Source of the DNA: Actinomyces sp. | GTDB taxonomy: Bacteria > Actinomycetota > Actinomycetes > Actinomycetales > Actinomycetaceae | Direction: 5' to 3' | DNA length: 11,900 nucleotides | NCBI GenBank assembly: GCA_012837655.1 | Contig: DUQT01000085.1 | Span: forward strand, 1 to 11,900 | Part shown: in pieces, positions 1 to 5,981 of the stretch | Layout of the letters: each line of letters begins with the position of its first letter | How positions within the stretch are numbered: the stretch's first letter is position 1 | Translations under genes and position numbers: made by a program | Notes under the pieces: generated by a model | What the model saw: the letters and a program-made list of their open reading frames with translations, nothing else | Told to the model about the DNA's origin: nothing | Database searches by the model: none

Positions 1-729
1 AATGGCAACGAAGCCCCTTCAAATGGCGCCGAAGAACAGGCACCTGATACCGAACAAACCCAGGAACTAACGGTGTTTGCCGCAGCATCACTCAACGCCG
101 CGTTTTCCGACATCGCCACCGAGGTATTCGAACCCCAGAACCCGGGCGTAAGTGTCAAGTTTTCCTTTGAAGGCTCCTCCACTCTCGTAGACCAAATCAC
201 CAACGGCGCTCCGGCCGACGTATTTGCGTCCGCCGACCAGCGCAACATGCAAAAAGCAATCGATGCAGACCTCGTTGAAGATCCCATCAACTTCACCGAC
301 AACGAGCTCACCCTAATTGTTCCCGCCGGAAACCCCGGCAATGTAACCGGTTTGGATGATTCCCTATCCGGCATCAAACTCGTCGTCTGCCACCCGGAAG
401 TCCCCTGCGGCAACCTAACTAAGGACGTGTTCGACCGCGCAGGCATTGACCTCAATCCCGTTTCCGAAGAACAAAAAGTCACCGATGTTCGCGGCAAAAT
501 CGAATCCGGCGAGGGCGATGCTGGGCTCGTGTACCGCACTGACGCCATTGCCGCTGGCGACAAAGTCGAAGTCATTCCAATGAGCGTTAAGGGGACCAAC
601 ATCTACCCAATCGCCGTTGTTAAAGAGGCGAAGGATCCTGAACTTGCTCAGAAATTCATCGACGCAGTTCTATCTGACGCCGGTCAAGAAATCATGGCAA
701 GCTACGGATTCTCCACAGTTTCCGAATAA
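1..729 (+). CDS. modA: Molybdate ABC transporter substrate-binding protein ModA (5' end missing)
   Basis: This is the extracytoplasmic lipoprotein that captures molybdate (or tungstate) and delivers it to the ModBC transporter. The frame is open from base 1, so the start, signal peptide and lipobox lie outside the window; 242 codons plus the stop are seen. The first ~22 residues are rich in N, G, E, Q, P and T, like the flexible linker after a lipoprotein cysteine. The mature fold begins at LTVFAAASLNAAF. Family marks follow: GSSTLVDQI and GAPADVFASAD (anion contacts and hinge), then VPCGNLTKDVF, DVRGKIESGEGDAGLVYRTD and IYPIAVVK. The total fits the usual ModA length of about 250 residues. 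A GTG at 73 could be misread as a start, but it encodes the Val inside the first beta strand. The gene ends 31 bases before modBC on the same strand, so co-transcription is likely. Assignment by family motifs is firm; the choice between molybdate and tungstate cannot be made here. Confidence 0.93.
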   Translation, partial: NGNEAPSNGAEEQAPDTEQTQELTVFAAASLNAAFSDIATEVFEPQNPGVSVKFSFEGSSTLVDQITNGAPADVFASADQRNMQKAIDADLVEDPINFTDNELTLIVPAGNPGNVTGLDDSLSGIKLVVCHPEVPCGNLTKDVFDRAGIDLNPVSEEQKVTDVRGKIESGEGDAGLVYRTDAIAAGDKVEVIPMSVKGTNIYPIAVVKEAKDPELAQKFIDAVLSDAGQEIMASYGFSTVSE

Positions 730-760
730 TTCCTAGCTGAAAGAATCCCTGTCGAAATAC

Positions 761-2806
761 ATGAGAGGTATCACCAAAGATCGTTTAGCGCCTGCCCCCT
801 GGCTTGCCGTTCCAGCGGGGCTGGCGCTAATTTTCGTACTCATTCCATTCTTGGGAATGTTTGTACAGGTGCGCTGGACCGACCTCGGAACCCTGCTGGC
901 CGGCGAGGCAGCTCAGGACGCTCTTTGGCTTTCGCTCAAAACGACGGTCCTATCCACCGTCATTTCAGTGCTGCTGGGCGTTCCGCTGGCACACGTAATT
1001 GCTTATGAGAACACCCGTCGCAACAAGCCGACCTGGCTGGGCAGAACGCTGACTGTACTAGTGACCCTTCCAATGGTTTTACCGCCCGTCGTTGCGGGTC
1101 TTGCCCTGCTCATCACGTTTGGCCGGCGCGGCCTTGTTGGCGAATACTTGCACATGTTCGGGATCCAGATTGGATTCACCACCACCGCTGTCGTCATGGC
1201 GCAGATCTTTGTGGCGATGCCTTTCCTGATCGTGTCCCTTGAGGGCGCACTTCGCACTCGCGGCAATGACCTTGAAAAAACAGCGCGAAATCTAGGAGCT
1301 TCACGCACCCGAGTTTTCTTTGAAATCACACTCCCCCTAACCCTTCCGGCAGTTGCCTCCGGAACAGCCTTGACGTTTGCGCGTGCCCTCGGCGAGTTTG
1401 GCGCAACGATCACCTTTGCGGGCTCCCTGCAGGGCGAAACCCGAACACTCCCCCTGGAGATCTACGTTCAACGCGAAATCGACACCGACACAGCACTGGC
1501 ACTAGCCGTGGTTCTTCTAGCCGTCGCGTCAATCGTCATTGCGATTACGTCTTTAATTTCATCGTTTTCAAAAAGCCGGTTGGAAGGTGCTCAAGCTGGT
1601 CGTCGACCAGAGGACCTAGATCCGACCTCGCCGCTTCAGATCATCACTGAACTGAAGAAGCTCGACGTCAAGCCGCAAAAGTGCGCGAGCCAGCCGAACG
1701 CCGTCGAGATTCACGGTGGAATTAAAGAGCGCGGCGTTTTTGTCGACGCGGAAATAAAGCAGGGTTGCATCACCGCCCTCGTGGGCCCAAATGGGGTCGG
1801 AAAATCAACGGTGCTGGAAATGATCGCTGGGACTTTACGTCCCGACGAGGGCGCTGTTGTCAACGCGTTGGGTGAAGATGGGGCTTCCACTGTTGTGTGG
1901 CTTGAACAGCGAGCACATCTATTTCCGCACATGAAAGTTGTGGACAATGTGGCTTTTGGGCCGCGAGTTCGGGGTGTGAATAAAGAGGAGGCGTATCGTC
2001 GCGCGCTGGCTGAGCTGGAGGCGGTTGGTTGCCTGCACCTAAAGGATCGGGGGCCAACGCAGCTTTCGGGTGGGCAGGCTCAGCGCGTTGCGATTGCGCG
2101 CGCGTTGGCGGTTGATCCCGATTTGGTGTTGCTCGACGAACCTTTCGCCGCGGTCGATTCCGCGATCGCCTGGTCATTGCGCCTGGTGTTGCGCAACAGG
2201 ATCCGGGTATCCGAAGCCACGGCAGTGCTCGTGACTCACGATCTGGTTGACGCGGCGATGATGGCTGACCGGCTACTCGTGTTGGAGGACGGCCGCACCG
2301 CAGAACAGGGCTCCACGGACGAGGTCTTGAGCAACCCGCATTCAGACTTCCTTATCAACCTGACGGGCACCTCTCGCGTCGGCGCGAGCGCGGATTCCAA
2401 GGTAGTTCGTTCAGAAAATCTGCGCGTCGAAACCATTTCTAATACGAGGGCGCAATTCGGAACCGCACGGGAATCGGCACACGCACAGAGTGTAGCGGCC
2501 GGTCCGGGGAAAGCCGGCACTCAAGGCACTGCCGCTGCTCAGAATCCTGCTGACGGACAGCGTTGTGCTACCACCCCGAATTCTGCCAATACCGGCGCCC
2601 CTTCACTAAACGCAGAGGGAACAGTCGTTCAAACTGCCTTCATGGCGTCGGGCGAAACTGCGATCGTGAAGCTCGATTCGGGTGACCTGATCACGATTGC
2701 CGTGAACGTTTACAACCGGGACGCCCTGACTACGGGGGCGCGCGTCCGAGTCACAGAGGTCGCGCCAGCGTCCGCACCACCCGGCCCAGTTTCCGGGTCA
2801 CAGTAG
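761..2806 (+). CDS. modBC: ModB-ModC fusion: molybdate permease and ATPase in one chain, with C-terminal Mop/TOBE-like domain
   Basis: A single 681-residue chain holds both the membrane and the ATP-hydrolysing halves of the molybdate importer, which are separate proteins in most bacteria. Residues ~12-270 are the ModB permease: hydrophobic segments near 14-36, 58-80, 97-120, 143-165, 196-225 and 245-268, with the EAA loop (NLGASRTRVFFEITLPLTLP) at 177-196. A linker at ~270-312 leads to the ABC domain: Walker A GPNGVGKST 342-350, Q-loop Q383, signature LSGGQ 435-439, Walker B LVLLDE 455-460 and H493 of the switch loop. Residues ~545-617 are low-complexity (A, G, T, N, Q). Residues ~618-670 resemble a Mop/TOBE oxyanion-binding domain. 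The ATG at 761 fits other ModB N-termini, but no strong ribosome binding site precedes it. The frame is continuous, so the fusion is not an artefact of one shifted base in this sequence. The last ~20 codons lie inside a tandem repeat. Confidence 0.93.
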   Translation: MRGITKDRLAPAPWLAVPAGLALIFVLIPFLGMFVQVRWTDLGTLLAGEAAQDALWLSLKTTVLSTVISVLLGVPLAHVIAYENTRRNKPTWLGRTLTVLVTLPMVLPPVVAGLALLITFGRRGLVGEYLHMFGIQIGFTTTAVVMAQIFVAMPFLIVSLEGALRTRGNDLEKTARNLGASRTRVFFEITLPLTLPAVASGTALTFARALGEFGATITFAGSLQGETRTLPLEIYVQREIDTDTALALAVVLLAVASIVIAITSLISSFSKSRLEGAQAGRRPEDLDPTSPLQIITELKKLDVKPQKCASQPNAVEIHGGIKERGVFVDAEIKQGCITALVGPNGVGKSTVLEMIAGTLRPDEGAVVNALGEDGASTVVWLEQRAHLFPHMKVVDNVAFGPRVRGVNKEEAYRRALAELEAVGCLHLKDRGPTQLSGGQAQRVAIARALAVDPDLVLLDEPFAAVDSAIAWSLRLVLRNRIRVSEATAVLVTHDLVDAAMMADRLLVLEDGRTAEQGSTDEVLSNPHSDFLINLTGTSRVGASADSKVVRSENLRVETISNTRAQFGTARESAHAQSVAAGPGKAGTQGTAAAQNPADGQRCATTPNSANTGAPSLNAEGTVVQTAFMASGETAIVKLDSGDLITIAVNVYNRDALTTGARVRVTEVAPASAPPGPVSGSQ

Positions 2807-2924
2807 TCTCCCAGCACCCACATCACTCGACCCCGTGTCCGGGTCACAGAAATCGCGCCAGCGCCCACACCACTCGGCCCCGTGTCCGGGTCACAGTAGT
2901 CGCGCCAGTGTCCGCACCAAGAGG
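2741..2924 (+). repeat. Four-copy ~47-bp imperfect tandem repeat across the modBC 3' end
   Basis: Copies run 2741-2787 (47 bp), 2788-2833 (46 bp), 2834-2880 (47 bp) and 2881-2924 (44 bp, partial). Each begins with a variant of CGTGTCCGGGTCACAG and continues with CGCGCCAGCGTCCGCACCAC or similar. The first copy and the start of the second encode the C-terminus of ModBC, including its TAG at 2804-2806. Copies one plus two total 93 bp, a multiple of three, so copy three returns to the modBC frame. It encodes nearly the same peptide and reaches a second in-frame TAG at 2897-2899. The units abut without spacers, so this is not a CRISPR array. It probably arose by slippage or unequal recombination from coding sequence. 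Confidence 0.9.
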
Positions 2925-2969
2925 CGCGCGAGAGAGGCACCAACCCCGGCTCTCCCTGGTACGGACAGT

Positions 2970-3010
2970 AAAAAGGTGGTGGCCCCAGAAAAATCTGGGG
3001 CCACCACCTT
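2970..3010 (-). terminator. Rho-independent terminator of the sigR-rsrA-bL37 strand
   Basis: A perfect 17-bp stem (2973-2989 paired with 2994-3010) closes a four-base loop at 2990-2993. Read on the minus strand, the stem is followed by a run of five T (2974-2970), as expected for intrinsic termination. It starts 10 bases past the bL37 stop. On the plus strand no T-tract follows the stem, so it is a weak candidate for ending modBC transcription. Confidence 0.88.
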
Positions 3011-3019
3011 CAAAATTAC

Positions 3020-3094
3020 TTATGCCAAGGGGCGCTTGCCGTGGTTTGCTGCGCTCTTGCGACGTGCCTTGCGCTTGCGGCCTCGCTTACTCAT
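3020..3094 (-). CDS. 24-residue basic protein, ribosomal protein bL37-like
   Basis: This very short gene encodes MSKRGRKRKARRKSAANHGK followed by RPLA. Half of the residues are Lys or Arg, and the 24-residue size and the NHGKRP tail match the small actinobacterial 50S subunit protein bL37 as I remember it from mycobacterial ribosome structures. It would bind rRNA in the large subunit. The start is supported by a strong ribosome binding site, AACGAGGAG, about eight bases before the ATG. The stop is followed after 10 bases by a strong terminator, which makes this the last gene of the minus-strand set after rsrA. The 82-base gap to rsrA could hold its own promoter. Gene-sized and signal-flanked, it is likely real; the name rests on recall of the family. 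Confidence 0.82.
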   Translation of the reverse strand: MSKRGRKRKARRKSAANHGKRPLA

Positions 3095-3116
3095 AATCCA
3101 CTCCTCGTTATTACCC

Positions 3117-3130
3117 ACCCATTTTTGGGT
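3117..3130 (-). promoter_or_regulatory. Small hairpin in the presumed leader of the bL37 gene
   Basis: ACCCA (3117-3121) and TGGGT (3126-3130) form a five-base-pair stem around four bases, 23 bases upstream of the bL37 ATG and about a dozen bases before its ribosome binding site. No T-tract follows on either strand, so it is not a convincing terminator for rsrA. The surrounding 3095-3176 gap is AT-rich relative to the genes and may contain a bL37 promoter, but I cannot pick convincing -35 and -10 boxes. A regulatory role is speculation. Confidence 0.25.
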
Positions 3131-3176
3131 AGAACTATTCGGACAACTTACTTAGTTTCGCACAATTTCGCGGAAT

Positions 3177-3458
3177 TTAATAATCTTGTGTTTCAATTCT
3201 CAGGTGCGTCATCCGCACCTTAGAAATCACGCGCGTGCGCAAAGATGAGGGGGCCTGCTCAAAGTAGCAACGTCTAACGAGTTCCCTGACGTGAAGTTCC
3301 GCATCGACTCGGTCCCTGCAGTACGGGCAGTTGTCGATGTGCTTTTCAAGGCTCTTCGTGCGATCAGTGTCGAGTTCACCATCTGTGTACTCAAAGAGGA
3401 ACTTATCCAACTGTTCGCAGGGTGTGCACTTTTCGGTCTCGTCGTTATGCATCCTCAT
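3177..3458 (-). CDS. rsrA: Zinc-binding redox-sensing anti-sigma factor RsrA (ZAS family)
   Basis: RsrA-type proteins bind SigR in reducing conditions and release it when cysteines form a disulfide. The 93-residue product carries the ZAS zinc motif: H40, C44 and C47 (HIDNCPYC), with C14 spaced 26 residues before the His, the same spacing as C11 to H37 in Streptomyces RsrA. C64 sits 17 residues after the last zinc Cys, matching RsrA C61; the next residue, Cys in Streptomyces, is Tyr here. An additional C11 lies three residues before C14. The gene overlaps the 3' end of the sigma gene, implying translational coupling. Two starts compete: the ATG at 3458 (14-nt overlap) directly abuts the G-rich site, while the ATG at 3452 (8-nt overlap) lies about six bases after GAGGGGG and may be the true start. 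Family assignment is firm. Confidence 0.92.
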   Translation of the reverse strand: MRMHNDETEKCTPCEQLDKFLFEYTDGELDTDRTKSLEKHIDNCPYCRDRVDAELHVRELVRRCYFEQAPSSLRTRVISKVRMTHLRIETQDY

Positions 3459-4062
3459 CCCCCTCTACTGTGATCCCCATCCGAGATGCGTAATCCGCGA
3501 GCGCTTTTCTCAGCTGCGCCCTCCCACGGTAAATACGTGACATGACTGTCCCGATCGGGGTGTCCATAATTTCGGCGATTTCTTTGTAGGAGAATCCTTC
3601 GACGTCTGCGAGTAGCACCGCTTCCCGATACGTGGCGGGTAGGGCTTCGAGGGCTTCTCGAACCCTGTCGTCCGGCAGGTCGTCTAACGCTTCAGCTTCT
3701 GCGGATCGAAGCCCCACAGGGTGATGGTCGGCCGCCTGGTAAAGTTGCCAGTCCTCAACGTTGTCATCAGAGGACTCCTGAGGTCGGCGCTGCTTCTTGC
3801 GGTAAGTGTTTATGAACGTGTTCTTCAAGATGCGGTACATCCACGCCTTGAGGTTCGTTCCGGGCTTGAAAGTGTGGAACGAACTAAACGCGCGAGCGTA
3901 AGTATCTTGAACTAGGTCTTCGGCGTCAGCTACGTTACGCGTCATTCGCATCGCCGCCCCATAGAGCTGGTCCAGAAGTGGCAGCGCCTCTTCTTCGAAC
4001 CGCGCGCGTAGCTCGTCCTCGTCGAAATCGTTGGGTTTCATCAATATCGAGCATAGTGCCAC
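3445..4062 (-). CDS. sigR: ECF sigma factor of the SigR/SigH (ECF12) type
   Basis: This is the thiol-oxidative-stress sigma factor that directs RNA polymerase to thioredoxin, protease and chaperone genes in relatives. The 205-residue product has sigma-2 at ~22-92 (ADAEDLVQDTY 45-55; TNLKAWMYRILKNTFINTYR 69-88) and sigma-4 at ~130-178 (EGFSYKEIAEIMDTPIGTVM then SRIYRGRAQLRK). The NTFINTYRKKQR and EDWQLYQA stretches are close to Streptomyces SigR. The chosen start is GTG at 4062, preceded by GAGGAG at 4076-4071 with eight-base spacing. An in-frame TTG at 4044 and ATG at 4041 would give 199- and 198-residue forms that also keep the whole sigma-2 domain. A second AGGAGG (4067-4062) overlaps the GTG itself. 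It overlaps rsrA at its 3' end. Calling it SigR rather than SigH is only nomenclature. Confidence 0.94.
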   Translation of the reverse strand: MALCSILMKPNDFDEDELRARFEEEALPLLDQLYGAAMRMTRNVADAEDLVQDTYARAFSSFHTFKPGTNLKAWMYRILKNTFINTYRKKQRRPQESSDDNVEDWQLYQAADHHPVGLRSAEAEALDDLPDDRVREALEALPATYREAVLLADVEGFSYKEIAEIMDTPIGTVMSRIYRGRAQLRKALADYASRMGITVEGDEDA

Positions 4063-4078
4063 CTCCTACACTCCTCAT

Positions 4079-4104
4079 AACAACGCGCGTCTCGATTTTG
4101 TTCC
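4079..4104 (-). promoter_or_regulatory. SigR-type autoregulatory promoter upstream of sigR
   Basis: On the minus strand GGGAACA is followed by GTTATG, with GGAAC at 4104-4100 and GTT at 4081-4079, separated by 18 bases. This fits the known SigR/SigH consensus GGAAY-N18/19-GTT. A second GTT at 4084-4082 gives only N15 and is the poorer fit. The predicted transcript would start near 4073, leaving only about ten bases before the GTG start. Known members of this family transcribe their own gene, so positive autoregulation is a reasonable inference. Confidence 0.72.
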
Positions 4105-4138
4105 CGCGGCTTGCACATGCAATCGTTTGAGATGTGGG

Positions 4139-4150
4139 TAACATGTATAT
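4139..4150 (+). promoter_or_regulatory. -10 element placed for a leaderless doxX-aroA-rsgA transcript
   Basis: TAACAT at 4139-4144 matches TANNNT, and its last base is seven positions before the A of the ATG at 4151, so transcription would begin on the start codon itself. No ribosome binding site precedes that ATG, which agrees with a leaderless mRNA. A -35 box at proper spacing is not evident. The promoter would face away from the sigR promoter within the same 88-base gap. Confidence 0.5.
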
Positions 4151-4660
4151 ATGAACGTACTACGCTTAGTTGCTCGCCCGTTGATCGCATTGCCGTTCAT
4201 TGTTGACGGTATTTCTGCTGTTCGGAATCCAGAAGATCACGCACGCCAGTTTAAGAAGGTGGCTCCCTACCTGGAGCGCCTGGGTGTGCCCCCGATTTTG
4301 ACGTCGGACGCGAAGATGGCTTCGCGCATTCTTGGCGGTTTCACGGCTATCGCTGGTACTGGTTTCGCGCTGGGGAAGGCTCCCCGTTCATGCGCGGTAA
4401 CGCTTGCTTCGGTGGCTGTTCCGATTGCTTTGATCCAGAATCCGGTGTGGACCGCGGAGTCTAAGGAAGAACGCGAACGCTACCGTCGCGGTTTGGAACG
4501 CTACGGCGCTGTCCTTGGCGGCCTGCTCCTGGCAACTGTTGACCGCAAGGGCCAGCCTTCAAAGGCGTGGGCGCTGAACAACTGGCGCCAGCACCAGGTT
4601 GAACTGGCTGAGGCCCGCAACGACGCGTGGATTGCCGCTAAGGAAGCCTTTGACGCCTAA
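4151..4660 (+). CDS. DoxX family membrane protein
   Basis: The product is a 169-residue small membrane protein of the DoxX/SURF4-like group. The N-terminus LRLVARPLIALPFIVDGISA, followed by a DHARQFKKVAPYLERLGVP stretch, is typical of actinobacterial DoxX proteins. Hydrophobic segments lie at about 8-24, 59-75, 81-97 and 119-133, consistent with a four-helix bundle, and the C-terminal ~30 residues are polar. The biochemical role is not known for this branch; mycobacterial DoxX has been linked to thiol-oxidative stress proteins, and here it diverges from sigR across 88 bases, which would suit such a role, but this is inference. The ATG at 4151 has no ribosome binding site and appears leaderless. 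Its last 11 bases overlap the probable aroA start. Confidence 0.85.
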   Translation: MNVLRLVARPLIALPFIVDGISAVRNPEDHARQFKKVAPYLERLGVPPILTSDAKMASRILGGFTAIAGTGFALGKAPRSCAVTLASVAVPIALIQNPVWTAESKEERERYRRGLERYGAVLGGLLLATVDRKGQPSKAWALNNWRQHQVELAEARNDAWIAAKEAFDA

Positions 4661-5981
4661 CCCCTGGGCTGCTCCTCGCGTCTTAAGACCTGTAGACGCA
4701 GACGTCACGATTCCCGGTTCGAAGTCTTTAACGAACCGGGAACTTGTGCTGTCTGCGCTCGCTTCAGGAACCTCTACCCTGTCTGGAGCTTTGCACGCGC
4801 GCGACACGCGTCTAATGATCGACGCACTGCGCCAGCTGGGTGCCGAAATTGAAACAGGCGCGGACAACTGGAAGATCTGCAAGATCCCCCGCGTTCCCGG
4901 CTCCAACCCCGTGTCTATTGACTGCGGCCTGGCCGGAACCGTCATGCGTTTCATTCCCGCCGTGGCGGCCCTGCAGTCACGCCCAGTCCGCTTCATCGCC
5001 GACGAACAGGCCAACGCACGCCCAGTAAAACCGCTTTACCGCGCGTTGCGTTGCATGGGCGTTGATTTCGACTACGAGGGCGATGCTCAGTACCCGGTAA
5101 CGATCCAGGGCCCCGCCACTGTTAGTGGCTCCGTAAAGCTTGATTCTTCGGGGTCCTCCCAGTTCTTGTCAGCGCTCCTCCTGGTCGCTCCCCTGCTGGA
5201 CGCGGACAGCGACTACGTTGAGATCAAACTGACCGGATCACTGCCCTCAAAACCTCACATTGAGATGACTATCGAGGCTCTACGCGCCCGCGGCGTTGAA
5301 GTGCAGTGGACTTCTGAAACGTCGCTACGAGTCAAGCGGGGCGACATCGCACCCCGCGACAAAGTCATCGAACCGGACCTTTCCAACGCCGGCCCCTTCC
5401 TAGCCGCCGCAGTCGTGACCGGGGGGCGTGTGCACGTCCCCTACTGGCCGCTCAAGACCACCCAGGCCGGCGATGCTTGGCAGCAGATCCTGCGCCAAAT
5501 GGGCCAGGAAGTAAATCTGGTTCCGCTTGGAACTGAGTACGGCACACTGTGCGTGCGCGGCAACGAGATCACCGGATTTGAAGGCGACATGTCACAGGTC
5601 GGCGAGCTCGTACCGACACTTGCAGCCATGTGTGTTTTCGCAGCAACGCCCTCGAAAATCACCAATATTGGTCACCTGCGCGGACACGAAACGGACCGCC
5701 TAAGCGCCATCGCGACTGAACTGCGCAAACTTGGCGTGGATGTGGATGAGGGCGAGGACTACCTGCGGATCGATCCGACCAACGGCTGGCGCGAAAAGCT
5801 GGATGGCCCGATTGAACTGCATTCTTATCACGACCATCGAATGGCAACTTTCGGCGCGATCATTGGTCTGGGAGTGCCCGGCATCCTAGTGGACGACGTT
5901 GAAACGGTGTCAAAAACGATGCCGGATTTTGTGGAACGGTGGAATCAAATGCTGGCTGGGAGTTTGAATGGCCAGGCGTGA
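4650..5981 (+). CDS. aroA: 3-phosphoshikimate 1-carboxyvinyltransferase (EPSP synthase)
   Basis: EPSP synthase joins shikimate-3-phosphate and phosphoenolpyruvate in the sixth step of the shikimate pathway in the cytoplasm. With the TTG at 4650 as start the protein has 443 residues. Key sites then fall almost on E. coli numbering: GSKSLTNR 23-30 (K25), AGTVMRF 95-101 (T97, R100), SSQF 169-172 (Q171), catalytic D313 in DMSQVGELVP, HETDR 346-350 and HDHRMA 394-399. Residue 101 is Phe in place of Pro, as in other actinobacterial enzymes I recall. The frame is open back to a TTG at 4599, but that start would add 17 residues lying within doxX. The 4650 start gives MTPNPWAAP, which resembles corynebacterial and mycobacterial N-termini, and follows AAGGAAG by a short three-base gap. 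It overlaps doxX by 11 bases and rsgA by 14, implying translational coupling. Confidence 0.94.
   Translation: MTPNPWAAPRVLRPVDADVTIPGSKSLTNRELVLSALASGTSTLSGALHARDTRLMIDALRQLGAEIETGADNWKICKIPRVPGSNPVSIDCGLAGTVMRFIPAVAALQSRPVRFIADEQANARPVKPLYRALRCMGVDFDYEGDAQYPVTIQGPATVSGSVKLDSSGSSQFLSALLLVAPLLDADSDYVEIKLTGSLPSKPHIEMTIEALRARGVEVQWTSETSLRVKRGDIAPRDKVIEPDLSNAGPFLAAAVVTGGRVHVPYWPLKTTQAGDAWQQILRQMGQEVNLVPLGTEYGTLCVRGNEITGFEGDMSQVGELVPTLAAMCVFAATPSKITNIGHLRGHETDRLSAIATELRKLGVDVDEGEDYLRIDPTNGWREKLDGPIELHSYHDHRMATFGAIIGLGVPGILVDDVETVSKTMPDFVERWNQMLAGSLNGQA

Noticed and set aside
1003..1413. 136-codon antisense frame within the ModB part of modBC
   Set aside because: Arg- and Ser-rich composition typical of an antisense shadow in GC-rich coding DNA, with no start signals.
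2970..3010. Hairpin as the terminator for modBC on the plus strand
   Set aside because: The stem is symmetric, but only the minus-strand side is followed by a T-run; the plus side continues CAAAATTAC.
2835..3155. 106-codon plus-strand frame across the 47-bp repeats and the terminator
   Set aside because: It translates repeat DNA, the terminator hairpin and the antisense of the bL37 gene; no plausible start signals or protein features.
3935..4054. Out-of-frame ATG at 4054 on the minus strand, seven bases after AGGAGG, opening a 39-codon frame inside sigR
   Set aside because: The peptide is Arg- and Ala-rich with no family look and simply shadows the sigR coding frame. The good spacing to AGGAGG seems incidental, though a coupling leader peptide cannot be formally excluded.
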